From Zhengitettix transpicula (taxonomy: Eukaryota > Arthropoda > Insecta > Orthoptera > Tetrigidae), in assembly GCA_037074705.1 (NCBI GenBank), contig JAYJMR010000096.1, positions 1 to 64,000 on the forward strand: 64,000 nt of DNA. The letters run 5' to 3'. Position numbers and translations under genes: made by a program. Numbering within the stretch: the stretch's first letter is position 1; every line of letters starts with the position of its first letter. The notes beneath the pieces are model-generated. The model ran no database searches and was not told the DNA's origin. It saw only the letters and a list, made by a program, of their open reading frames with translations. This document shows positions 36,262 through 50,412 of this stretch, piece by piece.

Positions 36262-39200
36262 ATTAATGAATGAAGATTTTAGAAGTGCAGGTTTGAGTAA
36301 TTTTTATAAACAACGAGTCATTTATTATGAAATAAGACTTTGTTATTTGAAGATTCTTGGTTGGTGAAATTCCAAACTTGTCGTCGAAACGTCGAAATAT
36401 TACGATATATTAAATAATATTAATGGATTAAGATTTTAGAAATGCAGGTTTGAGTAATTTTTATAAAGAACGAGTCATTTATTATGAAATAAGACTTTGT
36501 TATTTAAAGATTCTTGGTTGGTGAAATTCCAAACTTGTCGTCGAAACGTCGAAATATTACGATATATTAATTAATATTAATAGATTAAGATTTTAGAAGT
36601 GCAGGTTTGAGTAATTATTATAAAGAACGAGTCATTTATTATGAAATAAGACTTTGTTATTTGAAGATTCTTGGTTGGTGAAATTCCAAACTTGTCGTCG
36701 AAACGTCGAAATATTACGATATATTAATTAATATTAATGGATTAAGATTTTAGAAGTGCAGGTTTGAGTAATTTTTATAAAGAACGAGTCATTTATTATG
36801 AAATAAGACTTTGTTATTTGAAGATTCTTGGTTCGTGAAATTCCAAACTTGTCGTCGAAACGTCGAAATATTACGATATATTAATTAATATTAATAGATT
36901 AAGATTTTAGAAGTGCAGGTTTGACTAATTTTTAAAAAGAACGAGTCATTTATTATGAAATAAGACTTTGTTATTTGAAGATTCTTGGTTGGTGAAATTC
37001 CAAACTTGTCATCGAAACGTCGAAATATTACGATATGTTAATTAATATTAATAGATTAAGATTTTAGAAGTGCTGGTTTGAGTAATTTTTATAAAGAACG
37101 AGTCATTTATTATGAAATAAGACTTTGTTATTTGAAGATTCTTGGTTGGTGAAATTCCAAACTTGTCGTCGAAACGTCGAAATATTATGATATATTAATT
37201 AATATTAATAGATTAAGATTTTAGAAGTGCAGGTTTGAGTAATTTTTATAAAGAACGAATCATTTATTATGAAATAAGACTTTGTTATTTGAAGATTCTT
37301 GGTTGGTGAAATTCCAAACTTGTCGTCGAAACGTCGAAATATTATGATATATTAATAAGTATTAATAGATTAAGATTTTAGAAGTGCTGGTTTGAGTAAT
37401 TTTTATAAAGAACGAGTCATTTATTATGAAATAAGACTTGGTTTTTGAAGATTCTTGGTTGGTGAAATTCCAAACTTGTCGTCGAAACGTCGAAATATTG
37501 GGATATATTAATTAATATTAATAGATTAAGATTTTAAAAGTGCAGGTTTGACTAATTTTTATAAAGAACGAGTCATTTATTATGAAATAAGACTTTGTTA
37601 TTTGAAGATTCTTGGTTGGTGAAATTCCAAACTTGTCGTCGAAACGTCGAAATATTACGATATATTAATTAATATTAATGGATTAAGATTTTAGAAGTGT
37701 AGGTTTGAGTAATTTTTATAAAGAACGAGTCATTTATTATGAAATAAGACTTTGTTATTTGAAGATTCTTGGTTGGTGAAATTCCAAACTTGTCGTCGAA
37801 ACGTCGAAATATTACGATATATTAATTAATATTAATGGATTAAGATTTTAGAAGTGCAGGTTTGAGTAATTTTTATAAAGAACGAGTCATTTATTATGAA
37901 ATAAGACTTTGTTATTTGAAGATTCTTGGTTGGTGAAATTCCAAACTTTTCGTCGAAACGTCGAAATATTACGATATATTAATTAATATTAATGGAATAA
38001 GATTTTAGAAGTGCAGGTTTGAGTAATTTTTATAAAGAACGAGTCATTTATTATGAAATAAGACTTTGTTATTTGAAGATTCTTGGTTGGTCAAATTCCA
38101 AACTTGTCGTCGAAACGTCGAAATATTGGGATATATTAATTAATATTAATGGATTAAGATTTTAGAAGTGCAGGTTTGAGTAATTTTTATAAAGAACGAG
38201 TCATTTATTATGAAATAAGACTTTGTTATTTGAAGATTCTTGGTTGGTGAAATTCCAAACTTGTCGTCGAAACGTCGAAATATTACGATATATTAATTAA
38301 TACTAATGGATTAAGATTTTAGAAGTGCTGGTTTGAGTAATTTTTATAAAGAACGAGTCATTTATTATGAAATAAGACTTTGTTATTTGAAGATTCTTGG
38401 TTGGTGAAATTCCAAACTTGTCATCGAAACGTCGAAATATTACGATATATTAATTAATATTAATGGATTAAGATTTTAGAAGTGCAGGTTTGAGTAATTT
38501 TTATAAAGAACGAGTCATTTATTATGAAATAAGACTTTGTTATTTGAAGATTCTTGGTTGGTGAAATTCCAAACTTGTCGTCGAAACGTCGAAATATTGG
38601 GATATATTAATTAATATTAATAGATTAAGATTTTAGAAGTGCTGGTTTGAGTAATTTTTATAAAGAACGAGTCATTTATTATGAAATAAGACTTTGTTAT
38701 TTGAAGATTCTTGGTTGGTGAAATTCCAAACTTGTCGTCGAAACGTCGAAATATTACGATATATTAATTAATATTAATGGATAAGGATTTTAGAAGTGCT
38801 GGTTTGAGTAATTTTTATAAAGAACGAGTCATTTATTATGAAATAAGACTTTGTTATTTGAAGATTCTTGGTTGGTGAAATTCCAAACTTGTCGTCGAAA
38901 CGTCGAAATATTACGATATATTAATTAATATTAATGGATTAAGATTTTAGAAGTGCTGGTTTGAGTAATTTTTATAAAGAACGAGTCTTTTATTATGAAA
39001 TAAGACTTTGTTATTTGAAGATTCTTGGTTGGTGAAATTACAAACTTGTCGTCGAAACGTCGAAATATTACGATATATTAATTAATATTAATGGATGAAG
39101 ATTTTAGAAGTGCTGGTTTGAGTAATTTTTATAAAGAACGAATCATTTATTATGAAATAAGACTTTGTTATTTGAAGATTCTTGGTTGGTGAAATTCCAA

Positions 39201-39480
39201 ACTTGTCGTCGAAACGTCGAAATATTACGATATATTAATTAATATTAATGAAATAAGATTTTAGAAGTGCAGGTTTGAGTAATTTTTATAAAGAACGAGT
39301 CATTTATTATGAAATAAGACTTTGTTATTTGAAGATTCTTGGTTGGTGAAATTCCAAACTTGTCGTCGAAACGTCGAAATATTACGATATATTAATTAAT
39401 ATTAATGGATTAAGATTTTAGAAGTGCTGGTTTGAGTAATTTTTATAAAGAACGAGTCATTTATTATGAAATAAGACTTT
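36262..39480 (+). repeat. Mixed satellite segment
   Basis: About 20 monomers. Includes the GAATC, TAAGTATT and GGGAT (37,500) series, a second GGGAT near 38,129 and a third near 38,599. A one-off change is GACTTGGTTTTTGAAG near 37,435. No tandem higher-order unit was recognised. The spacing from GGGAT 37,500 to the next cassette at 42,210 is exactly 4,710 bp (30 x 157), but the intervening monomers do not repeat, so this may be coincidence. Confidence 0.65.
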
Positions 39481-42300
39481 GTTATTTGAAGATTCTTGGT
39501 TGGTGAAATTCCAAACTTGTCGTCGAAACGTCGAAATATTACGATATATTAATTAATATTAATAGATTAAGATTTTAGAAGTGCAGGTTTGAGTAATTTT
39601 TATAAAGAACGAGTCATTTATTATGAAATAAGACTTTGTTATTTGAAGATTCTTGGTTGGTGAAATTCCAAACTTGTCGTCGAAACGTCGAAATATTACG
39701 ATATATTAATTAATATTAATGGATTAGGATTTTCGAAGTGCAGGTTTGAGTAATTTTTATAAAGAACGAGTCATTTATTATGAAATAAGACTTTGTTATT
39801 TGAAGATTCTTGGTTGGTGAAATTCCAAACTTGTCGTCGAAACGTCGAAATATTACGATATATTAATTAATATTAATAGATTAAGATTTTAGAAGTGCAG
39901 GTTTGAGTAATTTTTATAAAGAACGAGTCATTTATTATGAAATAAGACTTTGTTATTTGAAGATTCTTGGTTGGTGAAATTCCAAACTTGTCGTCGAAAC
40001 GTCGAAATATTACGATATATTAATTAATATAATTGGATTAAGATTTTAGAAGTGCAGGTTTGAGTAATTTTTATAAAGAACGAGTCATTTACTATGAAAT
40101 AAGACTTTGTTATTTGAAGATTCTTGGTTGGTGAAATTCCAAACTTGTCGTCGAAACGTCGAAATATTATGATATATTAATTAATATTAATAGATTAAGA
40201 TTTTAGAAGTGCAGGTTTGACTAATTTTTAAAAAGAACGAGTCATTTATTATGAAATAAGACTTTGTTATTTGAAGATTCTTGGTTGGTGAAATTCCAAA
40301 CTTGTCGTCGAAACGTCGAAATATTTTGATATATTAATTAATATTATAAGATTTAGATTTTAGAAGTGCTGGTTTGAGTAATTTTTATAAAGAACGAGTC
40401 ATTTATTATGAAATAAGACTTTGTTATTTGAAGATTCATGGTTGGTGAAATTCCAAACTTGTCGTCGAAACGTCGAAATATTATGATATATTAATTAATA
40501 TTAATAGATTAAGATTTTAGAAGTGCAGGTTTGAGTAATTTTTATAAAGAACGAATCATTTATTATGAAATAAGACTTTGTTATTTGAAGATTCTTGGTT
40601 GTTGAAATTCCAAACTTGTCGTCGAAACGTCGAAATATTATGATATATTAATTAGTATTAATAGATTAAGATTTTAGAAGTGCTGGTTTGAGTAATTTTT
40701 ATAAAGAACGAGTCATTTATTATGAAATAAGACTTTGTTATTTGAAGATTCTTGGTTGGTGAAATTCCAAACTTGTCGTCGAAACGTCGAAATATTACGA
40801 CATATTAATTAATATTAATAGATTAAGATTTTAAAAGTGCAGGTTTGACTAATTTTTATAAAGAACGAGTCATTTATTATGAAATAAGACTTTGTTATTT
40901 GAAGATTCTTGGTTGGTGAAATTCCAAACTTGTCGTCGAAACGTCGAAATATTACGATATATTAATTAATATTAATGGATTAAGATTTTAGAAGTGCAGG
41001 TTTGAGTAATTTTTATAAAGAACGAGTCATTTATTATGAAATAAGACTTTGTTATTTGAAGATTCTTGGTTGGTGAAATTCCAAACTTGTCGTCGAAACG
41101 TCGAAATATTACGATATATTAATTAATATTAATGGATTACGATTTTAGAAGTGCAGGTTTGAGTAATTTTTATAAAGAACGAGTCATTTATTATGAAATA
41201 AGACTTTGTTATTTGAAGATTCTTGGTTGGTGAAATTCCAAACTTGTCGTCGAAACGTCGAAATATGACGATATATTAATTAATATTAATGGAATAAGAT
41301 TTTAGAAGTGCAGGTTTGAGTAATTTTTATAAAGAACGAGTCATTTATTATGAAATAAGACTTTGTTATTTGAAGATTCTTGGTTGGTGAAATTCCAAAC
41401 TTGTCGTCGAAACGTCGAAATATTACGATATATTAATTAATATTAATAGATTAAGATTTTAGAAGTGCAGGTTTGAGTAATTTTTATAAAGAACGAGTCA
41501 TTTATTATGAAATAAGACTTTGTTATTTGAAGATTCTTGGTTGGTGAAATTCCAAACTTGTCGTCGAAACGTCGAAATATTACGATATATTAATTAATAT
41601 TAATGGATTAGGATTTTCGAAGTGCAGGTTTGAGTAATTTTTATAAAGAACGAGTCATTTATTATGAAATAAGACTTTGTTATTTGAAGATTCTTGGTTG
41701 GTGAAATTCCAAACTTGTCGTCGAAACGTCGAAATATTACGATATATTAATTAATATTAATAGATTAAGATTTTAGAAGTGCAGGTTTGAGTAATTTTTA
41801 TAAAGAACGAGTCATTTATTATGAAATAAGACTTTGTTATTTGAAGATTCTTGGTTGGTGAAATTCCAAACTTGTCGTCGAAACGTCGAAATATTACGAT
41901 ATATTAATTAATATTAATGGATTAAGATTTTAGAAGTGCAGGTTTGAGTAATTTTTATAAAGAACGAGTCATTTATTATGAAATAAGACTTTGTTATTTG
42001 AAGATTCTTGGTTGTTGAAATTCCAAACTTGTCGTCGAAACGTCGAAATATTATGATATATTAATTAGTATTAATAGATTAAGATTTTAGAAGTGCTGGT
42101 TTGAGTAATTTTTATAAAGAACGAGTCATTTATTATGAAATAAGACTTTGTTATTTGAAGATTCTTGGTTGGTGAAATTCCAAACTTGTCGTCGAAACGT
42201 CGAAATATTGGGATATATTAATTAATATTAATAGATTAAGATTTTAAAAGTGCAGGTTTGACTAATTTTTATAAAGAACGAGTCATTTATTATGAAATAA
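39481..42300 (+). repeat. 12-mer duplication with later loss of three monomers
   Basis: The rare GGATTAGGATTTTCGAAG monomer occurs at 39,721 and 41,605, 1,884 bp apart (12 x 157), with matching neighbours for about four monomers. Further right, the rare GGTTGTTGAAATT marker lies at 40,597 and 42,010, only 1,413 bp apart (9 x 157), again followed by matching TTAGTATT and AAAAGTGCAGG/GACTAAT monomers. The drop from 12 to 9 is exactly three monomers (471 bp). It is most simply explained by an in-register deletion in the downstream copy, where the ATGAT/GACTAA, TTTTGAT and ATGAT/GAATC monomers of about 40.17-40.55 kb are missing. Confidence 0.75.
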
Positions 42301-45300
42301 GACTTTGTTATTTGAAGATTTTTGGGTGGTGAAATTCCAAACTTGTCGTCGAAACGTCGAAATATTACGATATATTAATTAATATTAATGGATTAAGATT
42401 TTAGAAGTGCAGGTTTGAGTAATTTTTATAAAGAACGAGTCATTTATTATGAAATAAGACTTTGTTATTTGAAGATTTTTGGTTGGTGAAATTCCAAACT
42501 TGTCGTCGTAACGTCGAAATATTACGATATATTAATTAATATTAATGGATTAAGATTTTAGAAGTGCTGGTTTGAGTAATTTTTATAAAGAACGAGTCAT
42601 TTATTATGAAATAAGACTTTGTTATTTGAAGATTCTTGGTTGGTGAAATTCCAAACTTGTCGTCGAAACGTCGAAATATTACGATATATTAATAAATATT
42701 AATGGATTAAGATTTTAGAAGTGCTGGTTTGAGTAATTTTTATAAAAACGAGTCATTTATTATGAAATAAGACTTTGTTATTTGAAGATTCTTGGTTGGT
42801 GAAATTCCAAACTTGTCGTCGAAACGTCGAAATATTACGATATATTAATTAATATTAATGGATGAAGATTTTAGAAGTGCTGGTTTGAGTAATTTTTATA
42901 AAGAAGGAATCATTTATTATGAAATAAGACTTTGTTATTTGAAGATTCTTGGTTGGTGAAATTCCAAACTTGTCGTCGAAACGTCGAAATATTACGATAT
43001 ATTAATTAATATTAATGGATTAAGATTTTAGAAGTGCAGGTTTGAGTAATTTTTATAAAGAACGAGTCATTTATTATGAAATAAGACTTTGTTATTTGAA
43101 GATTCTTGGTTGGTGAAATTCCAAACTTGTCGTCGAAACGTCGAAATATTACGATATATTAATTAATATTAATAGATTAAGATTTTAGAAGTGCAGGTTT
43201 GAGTAATTTTTATAAAGAACGAGTCATTTATTATGAAATAAGACTTTGTTATTTGAAGATTCTTGGTTGGTGAAATTCCAAACTTGTCGTCGAAACGTCG
43301 AAATATTACGATATATTAATTAATATTAATGGATAAGATTTTAGAAGTGCAGGTTTGAGTAATTTTTATAAAGAACGAGTCATTTATTATGAAATAAGAC
43401 TTTGTTATTTGAAGATTCTTGGTTGGTGAAATTCCAAACTTGTCGTCGAAACGTCGAAATATTACAATATATTAATTAATATTAATAGATTAAGATTTTA
43501 GAAGTGCAGGTTTGACTAACTTTTAAAAAGAACGAGTCATATATTATGAAATAAAACTTTTTTATTTGAAGATTCTTGGTTGGTGAAATTCCAAACTTGT
43601 CGTCGAAACGTCGAAATATTTTGATATATTAATTAATATTAATAGATAATGATTTTAGAAGTGCTGGTTTGAGTAATTTTTATTAAGAACGAGTCATTTA
43701 TTATGAAATAAGACTTTGTTATTTGAAGATTCTTGGTTGGTGAAATTCCAAACTTGTCGTCGAAACGTCGAAATATTATGATATATTAATTAATATTAAT
43801 GGATGAAGATTTTAGAAGTGCAGGTTTGAGTAATTTTTATAAAGAACGAATCATATATTATGAAATAAGACTTTGTTATTTGAAGATTCTTGGTTGGTGA
43901 AATTCCAAACTTGTCGTCGAAACGTCGAAATATTACGATATATTAATTAATATTAATGGATAAGATTTTAGAAGTGCAGGTTTGAGTGATTTTTATAAAG
44001 AACGAGTCATTTATTATGAAATAAGACTTTAATATTTGAAGATTCTTGGTTGGTGAAATTCCAAACTTGTCGTCGAAACGTCGAAATATTACGATATATT
44101 AATAAATATTAATAGATTAAGATTTTAGAAGTGCAGGTTTGACTAGTTTTTAAAAGAACGAGTCATTTATTATGAAATAAGACTTTGTTATTTGAAGATT
44201 CTTGGTTGGTGAAATTCCAAACTTGTCGTCGAAACGTCGAAATATTATGATATATTAATTAGTATTAATAGATTAAGAATTTAGAAGTGCTGGTTTGAGT
44301 AATTTTTATAAAGAACGAGTCATTTATTATGAAATAAGACTTGTTATTTGAAGATTCTTGGTTGGTGAAATTCCAAACTTGTCGTCGAAACGTCGAAATA
44401 TTACGATATATTAATTAATATTAATGGATGAAGATTTTAGAAGTGTTGGTTTGAGTAATTTTTATAAAGAAAGAATCATTTATTATGAAATAAGACTTTG
44501 TTATTTGAAGATTCTTGGTTGGTGAAATTCCAAACTTGTCGTCGAAACGTCGAAATATTACGATATATTAAATAATATGTAATTAGTTAAGATTTTAGAA
44601 GTGCAGGTTTGAGTAATTTTTATAAAGAACGAGTCCTTTATTATGAAATAAGACTTTGTTATTTGAAGATTCTTGGTTGGTGAAATTCCAAACTTGTCGT
44701 CGAAACGTCGAAATATTATGATATATTAATTAATATTAATGGATGAAGATTTTAGAAGTTCAGGTTTGAGTAATTTTTATAAAGAACGAGTCCTTTATTA
44801 TGAAATAAGACTTTGTTATTTGAAGATTCTTGGTTGGTGAAATTCCAAACTTGTCGTCGAAACGTCGAAATATTACGATATATTAATTAATATTAATGGA
44901 TTAAGATTTTAGAAGTGCAGGTTTGAGTAATTTTTATAAAGAACGAGTCATTTATTATGAAATAAGACTTTGTTATTTGAAGATTCTTGGTTGGTGAAAT
45001 TCCAAACTTGTCGTCGAAACGTCGAAATATTACGATATATTAATTAATATTAATGGATTAAGATTTTAGAAGTGCAGGTTTGAGTAATTTTTATAAAGAA
45101 CGAGTCCTTTATTATGAAATAAGACTTTGTTATTTGAAGATTCTTGGTTGGTGAAATTCCAAACTTGTCGTCGAAACGTCGAAATATTACGATATATTAA
45201 TTAATATTAATGGATTAAGATTTTAGAAGTGCAGGTTTGAGTAATTTTTATAAAGAACGAGTCATTTATTATGAAATAAAACTTTGTTATTTGAAGATTC

Positions 45301-47649
45301 TTGGTTGGTGAAATTCCAAACTTGTCGTCGAAACGTCGAAATATTACGATATATTAATTAATATTAATAGATTAAGATTTTAGAAGTGCAGGTTTGAGTA
45401 ATTTTTATAAAGAACAAGTCATTTATTATGAAATAAGACTTTGTTATTTGAAGATTCTTGGTTGGTGAAATTCCAAACTTGTCGTCGAAACGTCGAAATA
45501 TTACGATATATTAATTAATATTAATGGATTAAGATTTTAGAAGTGCAGGTTTGAGTAATTTTTATAAAGAACGAGTCATTTATTATGAAATAAGACTTTG
45601 TTATTTGAAGATTCTTGGTTGGTGAAATTCCAAACTTGTCGTCGAAACGTCGAAATATTATGATATATTAATTAGTATTAATAGATTAAGATTTTAGAAG
45701 TGCTGGTTTGAGTAATTTTTATAAAGAACGAGTCATTTATTATGAAATAAGACTTTGTTATTTGAAGATTCTTGGTTGGTGAAATTCCAAACTTGTCGTC
45801 GAAACGTCGAAATATTGGGATATATTAATTAATATTAATAGATTAAGATTTTAGAAGTGCAGGTTTGAGTAATTTTTATAAAGAACGAGTCATTTATTAT
45901 GAAATAAGACTTTGTTATTTGAAGATTCTTGGTTGGTGAAATTCCAAACTTGTCGTCGAAACGTCGAAATATTACGATATATTATTTAATATTAATGGAT
46001 TAAGATTTTAGAAGTGCAGGTTTGAGTAATTTTTATAAAGAACGAGTCATTTATTATGAAATAAGACTTTGTTATTTGAAGATTCTTGGTTGGTGAAATT
46101 CCAAACTTGTCGTCGAAACGTCGAAATATTACGATATATTAATTAATATTAATGGATTAAGATTTTAGAAGTGCAGGTTTGAGTAATTTTTATAAAGAAC
46201 GAGTCATTTATTATGAAATAAGACTTTGTTATTTGAAGATTCTTGGTTGGTGAAATTCCAAACTTGTCGTCGAAACGTCGAAATATTACGATATATTAAT
46301 TAATATTAATAGATTAAGATTTTAGAAGTGCTGGTTTGAGTAATTTTCATACAGAACGAGTCATTTATTATGAAATAAGACTTTGTTATTTGAAGATTCT
46401 TGGTTGGTGAAATTCCAAACTTGTCGTCGAAACGTCGAAATATTATGATATATTAATTAGTATTAATAGATTAAGATTTTAGAAGTGCTGGTTTGAGTAA
46501 TTTTTATAAAGAACGAGTCATTTATTATGAAATAAGACTTTGTTATTTGAAGATTCTTGGTTGGTGAAATTCCAAACTTGTCGTCGAAACGTCGAAATAT
46601 TATGATATATAAATTAGTATTAATAGATTAAGATTTTAGAAGTGCAGGTTTGAGTAATTTTTATAAAGAACGAGTCATTTATTATGAAATAAGACTTTGT
46701 TATTTGAAGATTCTTGGATGGTGAAATTCCAAACTTGTCGTCGAAACGTCGAAATATTACGATATATTAATTAATATTTAAGGATTAAGATTTTAGAAGT
46801 GCTGGTTTGAGTAATTTTTATAAAGAACGAGTTATTTATTATGAAATAAGACTTTGTTATTTGAAGATTCTTGGTTGGTGAAATTCCAAACTTGTCGTCG
46901 AAACGTCGAAATATTACGATATATTAATTAATATTAATGGATTAAGATTTTAGTAATGCAGGTTTGAGTAATTTTTATAAAGAACGAGTCATTTATTATG
47001 AAATAAGTCTTTGTTATTTGAAGATTCTTGGTTGGTGAAATTCCAAACTTGTCGTCGAAACGTCGAAATATTACGATATATTAATTAATATTAATGGATT
47101 AAGATTTTAGAAGTGCTGGTTTGAGTAATTTTTATAAAGAACGAGTCATTTATTATGAAATAAGATTTTGTTATTTGAAGATTCTTGGTTGGTGAAATTC
47201 CAAACTTGTCGTCGAAACGTCGAAATATTACGATATATTAATTAATATTAATGGATTAAGATTTTAGAAGTGCAGGTTTGAGTAATTTTTATAAAGAACG
47301 AGTCATTTATTATGAAATAAGACTTTGTTATTTGAAGATTCTTGGTTCGTGAAATTCCAAACTTGTCGTCGAAACGTCGAAACATTACGATATATTAATT
47401 AATATTAATGGATTAAGATTTTAGAAGTGCAGGTTTGAGTAATTTTTATAAAGAACGAGTCATTTATTATGAAATAAGACTTTGTTATTTGAAGATTCTT
47501 GGTTGGTGAAATTCCAAACTTGTCGTCGAAACGTCGAAATATTACGATATATTAATTAATATTGATGGAATAAGATTTTAGAAGTGCAGGTTTGAGTAAT
47601 TTTTATAAAGAACGAGTCATTTATTATTAAATAAGACTTTGTTATTTGA
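42301..47649 (+). repeat. Mixed satellite segment with several disturbed monomers
   Basis: About 34 monomers. Odd copies include a 2-bp deletion near 42,745 (TATAAAAACGAG), one-base deletions near 43,333 and 43,959 (GGATAAGATT), TTTAATATTTGAAG near 44,030, a scrambled AATATGTAATTAGTTAAG near 44,573, and AATATTTAAGGATT near 46,775. GAGTCCTTTATT monomers recur at about 44,632, 44,789 and 45,104. TTAGTATT monomers recur at about 44,262, 45,672, 46,455 and 46,613. No clean tandem higher-order unit was recognised. Confidence 0.65.
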
Positions 47650-48158
47650 AGATTCTTGGTTGGTGAAATTCCAAACTTGTCGTCGAAACGTCGAAATATT
47701 GGGATATATTAATTAATATTAATAGACTAAGATTTTAGAAGTGCAGGTTTGAGTTATTTTTATAAAGAACGAGTCATTTATTATGAAATAAGACTTTGTT
47801 ATTTGAAGATTCTTGGTTGGTGAAATTCCAAACTTGTCGTCGAAACGTCGAAATATTGGGATATGTTAATTAATATTAATAGATTAAGATTTTAGAAGTG
47901 CTGGTTTGAGTAATTTTTATAAAGAACGAGTAATTTATTATGAAATAAGACTTTGTTATTTGAAGATTCTTGGTTGGTGAAATTCCAAACTTGTCGTCGA
48001 AACGTCGAAATATTACGATATATTAATTAATATTAATGGATTAAGATTTTAGAAGTGCAGGTTTGAGTAATTTTTATAAAGAACGAGTCATTTATTATGA
48101 AATAGGACTTTGTAATTTGAAGATTCTTGGTTGGTGAAATTCCAAACTTGTCGTCGAA
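47650..48158 (+). repeat. 509-bp out-of-register duplication, copy 1
   Basis: The block contains AATAGACTAAG at about 47,723, GGGATATGTTAATT at about 47,859 and GAACGAGTAATTTATT at about 47,926. All recur 509 bp later. 509 is three monomers plus 38 bp, so the duplication is not a whole number of repeats. The copies differ at several sites (GAGTTATT against GAGTAATT, CGTCGAAA against CGTCCAAA, AATAGGACTTTGTAATT against AATAAGACTTTGTTATT), so the event is not brand new or sequence errors have been added. Confidence 0.85.
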
Positions 48159-48196
48159 AGATTCTTGGTTGGTGAAATTCCAAACTTGTCGTCGAA
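48121..48196 (+). repeat. 38-bp tandem duplication at the phase-break junction
   Basis: Bases 48,121-48,158 (from AGATTCTTGG to GTCGTCGAA) are repeated exactly at 48,159-48,196, making one monomer of about 195 bp. Normally GTCGTCGAAACG continues into the second octamer; here GTCGTCGAA is followed by AGATTCTTGG, which normally follows TTATTTGA. The junction shares only GAA between the two parents. This points to microhomology-mediated or replication-based joining rather than homologous exchange. Confidence 0.92.
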
Positions 48197-48667
48197 ACGT
48201 CCAAATATTGGGATATATTAATTAATATTAATAGACTAAGATTTTAGAAGTGCAGGTTTGAGTAATTTTTATAAAGAACGAGTCATTTATTATGAAATAA
48301 GACTTTGTTATTTGAAGATTCTTGGTTGGTGAAATTCCAAACTTGTCGTCGAAACGTCGAAATATTGGGATATGTTAATTAATATTAATAGATTAAGATT
48401 TTAGAAGTGCTGGTTTGAGTAATTTTTATAAAGAACGAGTAATTTATTATGAAATAAGACTTTGTTATTTGAAGATTCTTGGTTGGTGAAATTCCAAACT
48501 TGTCGTCGAAACGTCGAAATATTACGATATATTAATTAATATTAATGGATTAAGATTTTAGAAGTGCAGGTTTGATTAATTTTTATAAAGAACGAGTCAT
48601 TTATTATGAAATAAGACTTTGTTATTTGAAGATTCTTGGTTGGTGAAATTCCAAACTTGTCGTCGAA
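48159..48667 (+). repeat. 509-bp out-of-register duplication, copy 2
   Basis: Tandem copy of 47,650-48,158. Its left edge at 48,159 is the only place I found in the window where the array changes phase by tens of bases; to the right the normal 157-bp spacing resumes. GATTAATTT near 48,573 is private to this copy. Confidence 0.83.
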
Positions 48668-48689
48668 ACGTCGAAATATTACGATATAT

Positions 48690-50412
48690 TAATTAATATT
48701 AATGGATTAAGATTTTAGAAGTGCTGGTTTGAGTAATTTTTATAAAGAACGAGTCATTTATTATGAAATAAGACTTTGTTATTTGAAGATTCTTGGTTCG
48801 TGAAATTCCAAACTTGTCGTCGAAACGTCGAAGTATTACGATATATTAATTAATATTAATGGATTAAGATTTTAGAAGTGCAGGTTTGAGTAATTTTTAT
48901 AAAGAACGAGTCATTTATTATGAAATAGGACTTTGTTATTTGAAGATTCTTGGTTGGTGAAATTCCAAACTTGTCGTCGAAACGTCGAAATATTACGATA
49001 TATTAATTAATATTAATGGATTAAGATTTTAGAAGTGCTGGTTTGAGTAATTTTTATAAAGAACGAGTCATTTATTATGAAATAAGACTTTGTTATTTGA
49101 AGATTCTTGGTTGGTGAAATTCCAAACTTGTCGTCGAAACGTCGAAATATTACGATATATTAATTAATATTAATGGATTAAGATTTTAGAAGTGCTGGTT
49201 TGAGTAATTTTTATAAAGAACGAGTCATTTATTATGAAAAAAGACTTTGTTATTTGAAGATTCTTGGTTGGTGAAATTCCAAACTTGTCGTCGAAACGTC
49301 GAAATATTACGATATATTAATTAATATTAATGGATGAAGATTTTAGAAGTGCAGGTTTCAGTAATTTTTTGAAAGAACGAGTCATTTATTATGAAATAAG
49401 ACTTTGTTATTTGAAGATTCTTGGTTGTGAAATTCCAAACTTGTCGTCGAAACGTCGAAATATTACGATATATTAATTAATATTAATGGATTAAGATTTT
49501 AGAAGTGCAGGTTGAGTAATTTTTATAAAGAACGAGTCATTTATTATGAAATAAGACTTTGTTATTTGAAGATTCTTGGTTGGTGAAATTCCAAACTTGT
49601 CGTCGAAACGTCGAATATTACGATATATTAATTAATATTAATAGATTAAGATTTTAGAAGTGCAGGTTTGAGTAATTTTTATAAAGAACAGAATCATTTA
49701 TTATGAAATAAGACTTTGTTATTTGAAGATTCTTGGTTGGTGAAATTCCAAACTTGTCGTCGAAACGTCGAAATATTATGATATATTAATTAGTATTAAT
49801 AGATTAAGATTTTAGAAGTGCTGGTTTGAGTAATTTTTATAAAGAACGAGTCATTTATTATGAAATAAGACTTTGTTATTTGAAGATTCTTGGTTGGTGA
49901 AATTCCAAACTTGTCGTCGAAACGTCGAAATATTGGGATATATTAATTAATATTAATAGATTGAGATTTTAAAGTGCAGGTTTGACTAATTTTTATAAAG
50001 AACGAGTCATTTATTATGAAATAAGTCTTTGTTATTTGAAGATTCTTGGTTAGTGAAATTCCAAACTTGTCGTCGAAACGTCGAAATATTACGATATATT
50101 AATTAATATTAATGGATTAAGATTTTAGAAGTGCAGGTTTGAGTAATTTTTATAAAGAACGAGTCATTTATTATGAATAAGACTTTGTTATTTGAAGATT
50201 CTTGGTTGGTGAAATTCCAAACTTGTCGTCGAAACGTCGAAATATTACGATATATTAAATAATATTAATGGATTAAGATTTTAGAAGTGCAGGTTTGAGT
50301 AATTTTTATAAAGAACGAGTCATTTATTATGAAATAAGACTTTGTTATTTGAAGATTCTTGGTTGGTGAAATTCCAAACTTGTCGTCGAAACGTCGAAAT
50401 ATTACGATATAT
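48690..50412 (+). repeat. 11-mer higher-order repeat (about 1.72 kb), copy 1
   Basis: Rare markers recur at about 1,723 bp (11 x 157 = 1,727, less a few one-base deletions): GGTTCGTG with CGAAGTATT 48,795/50,518, AATAGGACTTTG about 48,925/50,646, AAAAAAGAC about 49,237/50,955, TTTCAGTAATTTTTTGAAAG about 49,356/51,074, TTAGTATT about 49,790/51,510, GGGAT 49,935/51,654, AATAAGTCTTTG about 50,022/51,739, and TTAAATAAT about 50,255/51,973. Boundaries are approximate to one monomer. Confidence 0.87.

Noticed and set aside
37500..42210. A second 30-monomer higher-order repeat (spacing exactly 4,710 bp)
   Set aside because: Only the GGGAT cassettes match; the monomers between do not repeat in order, so the equal spacing is probably coincidental.
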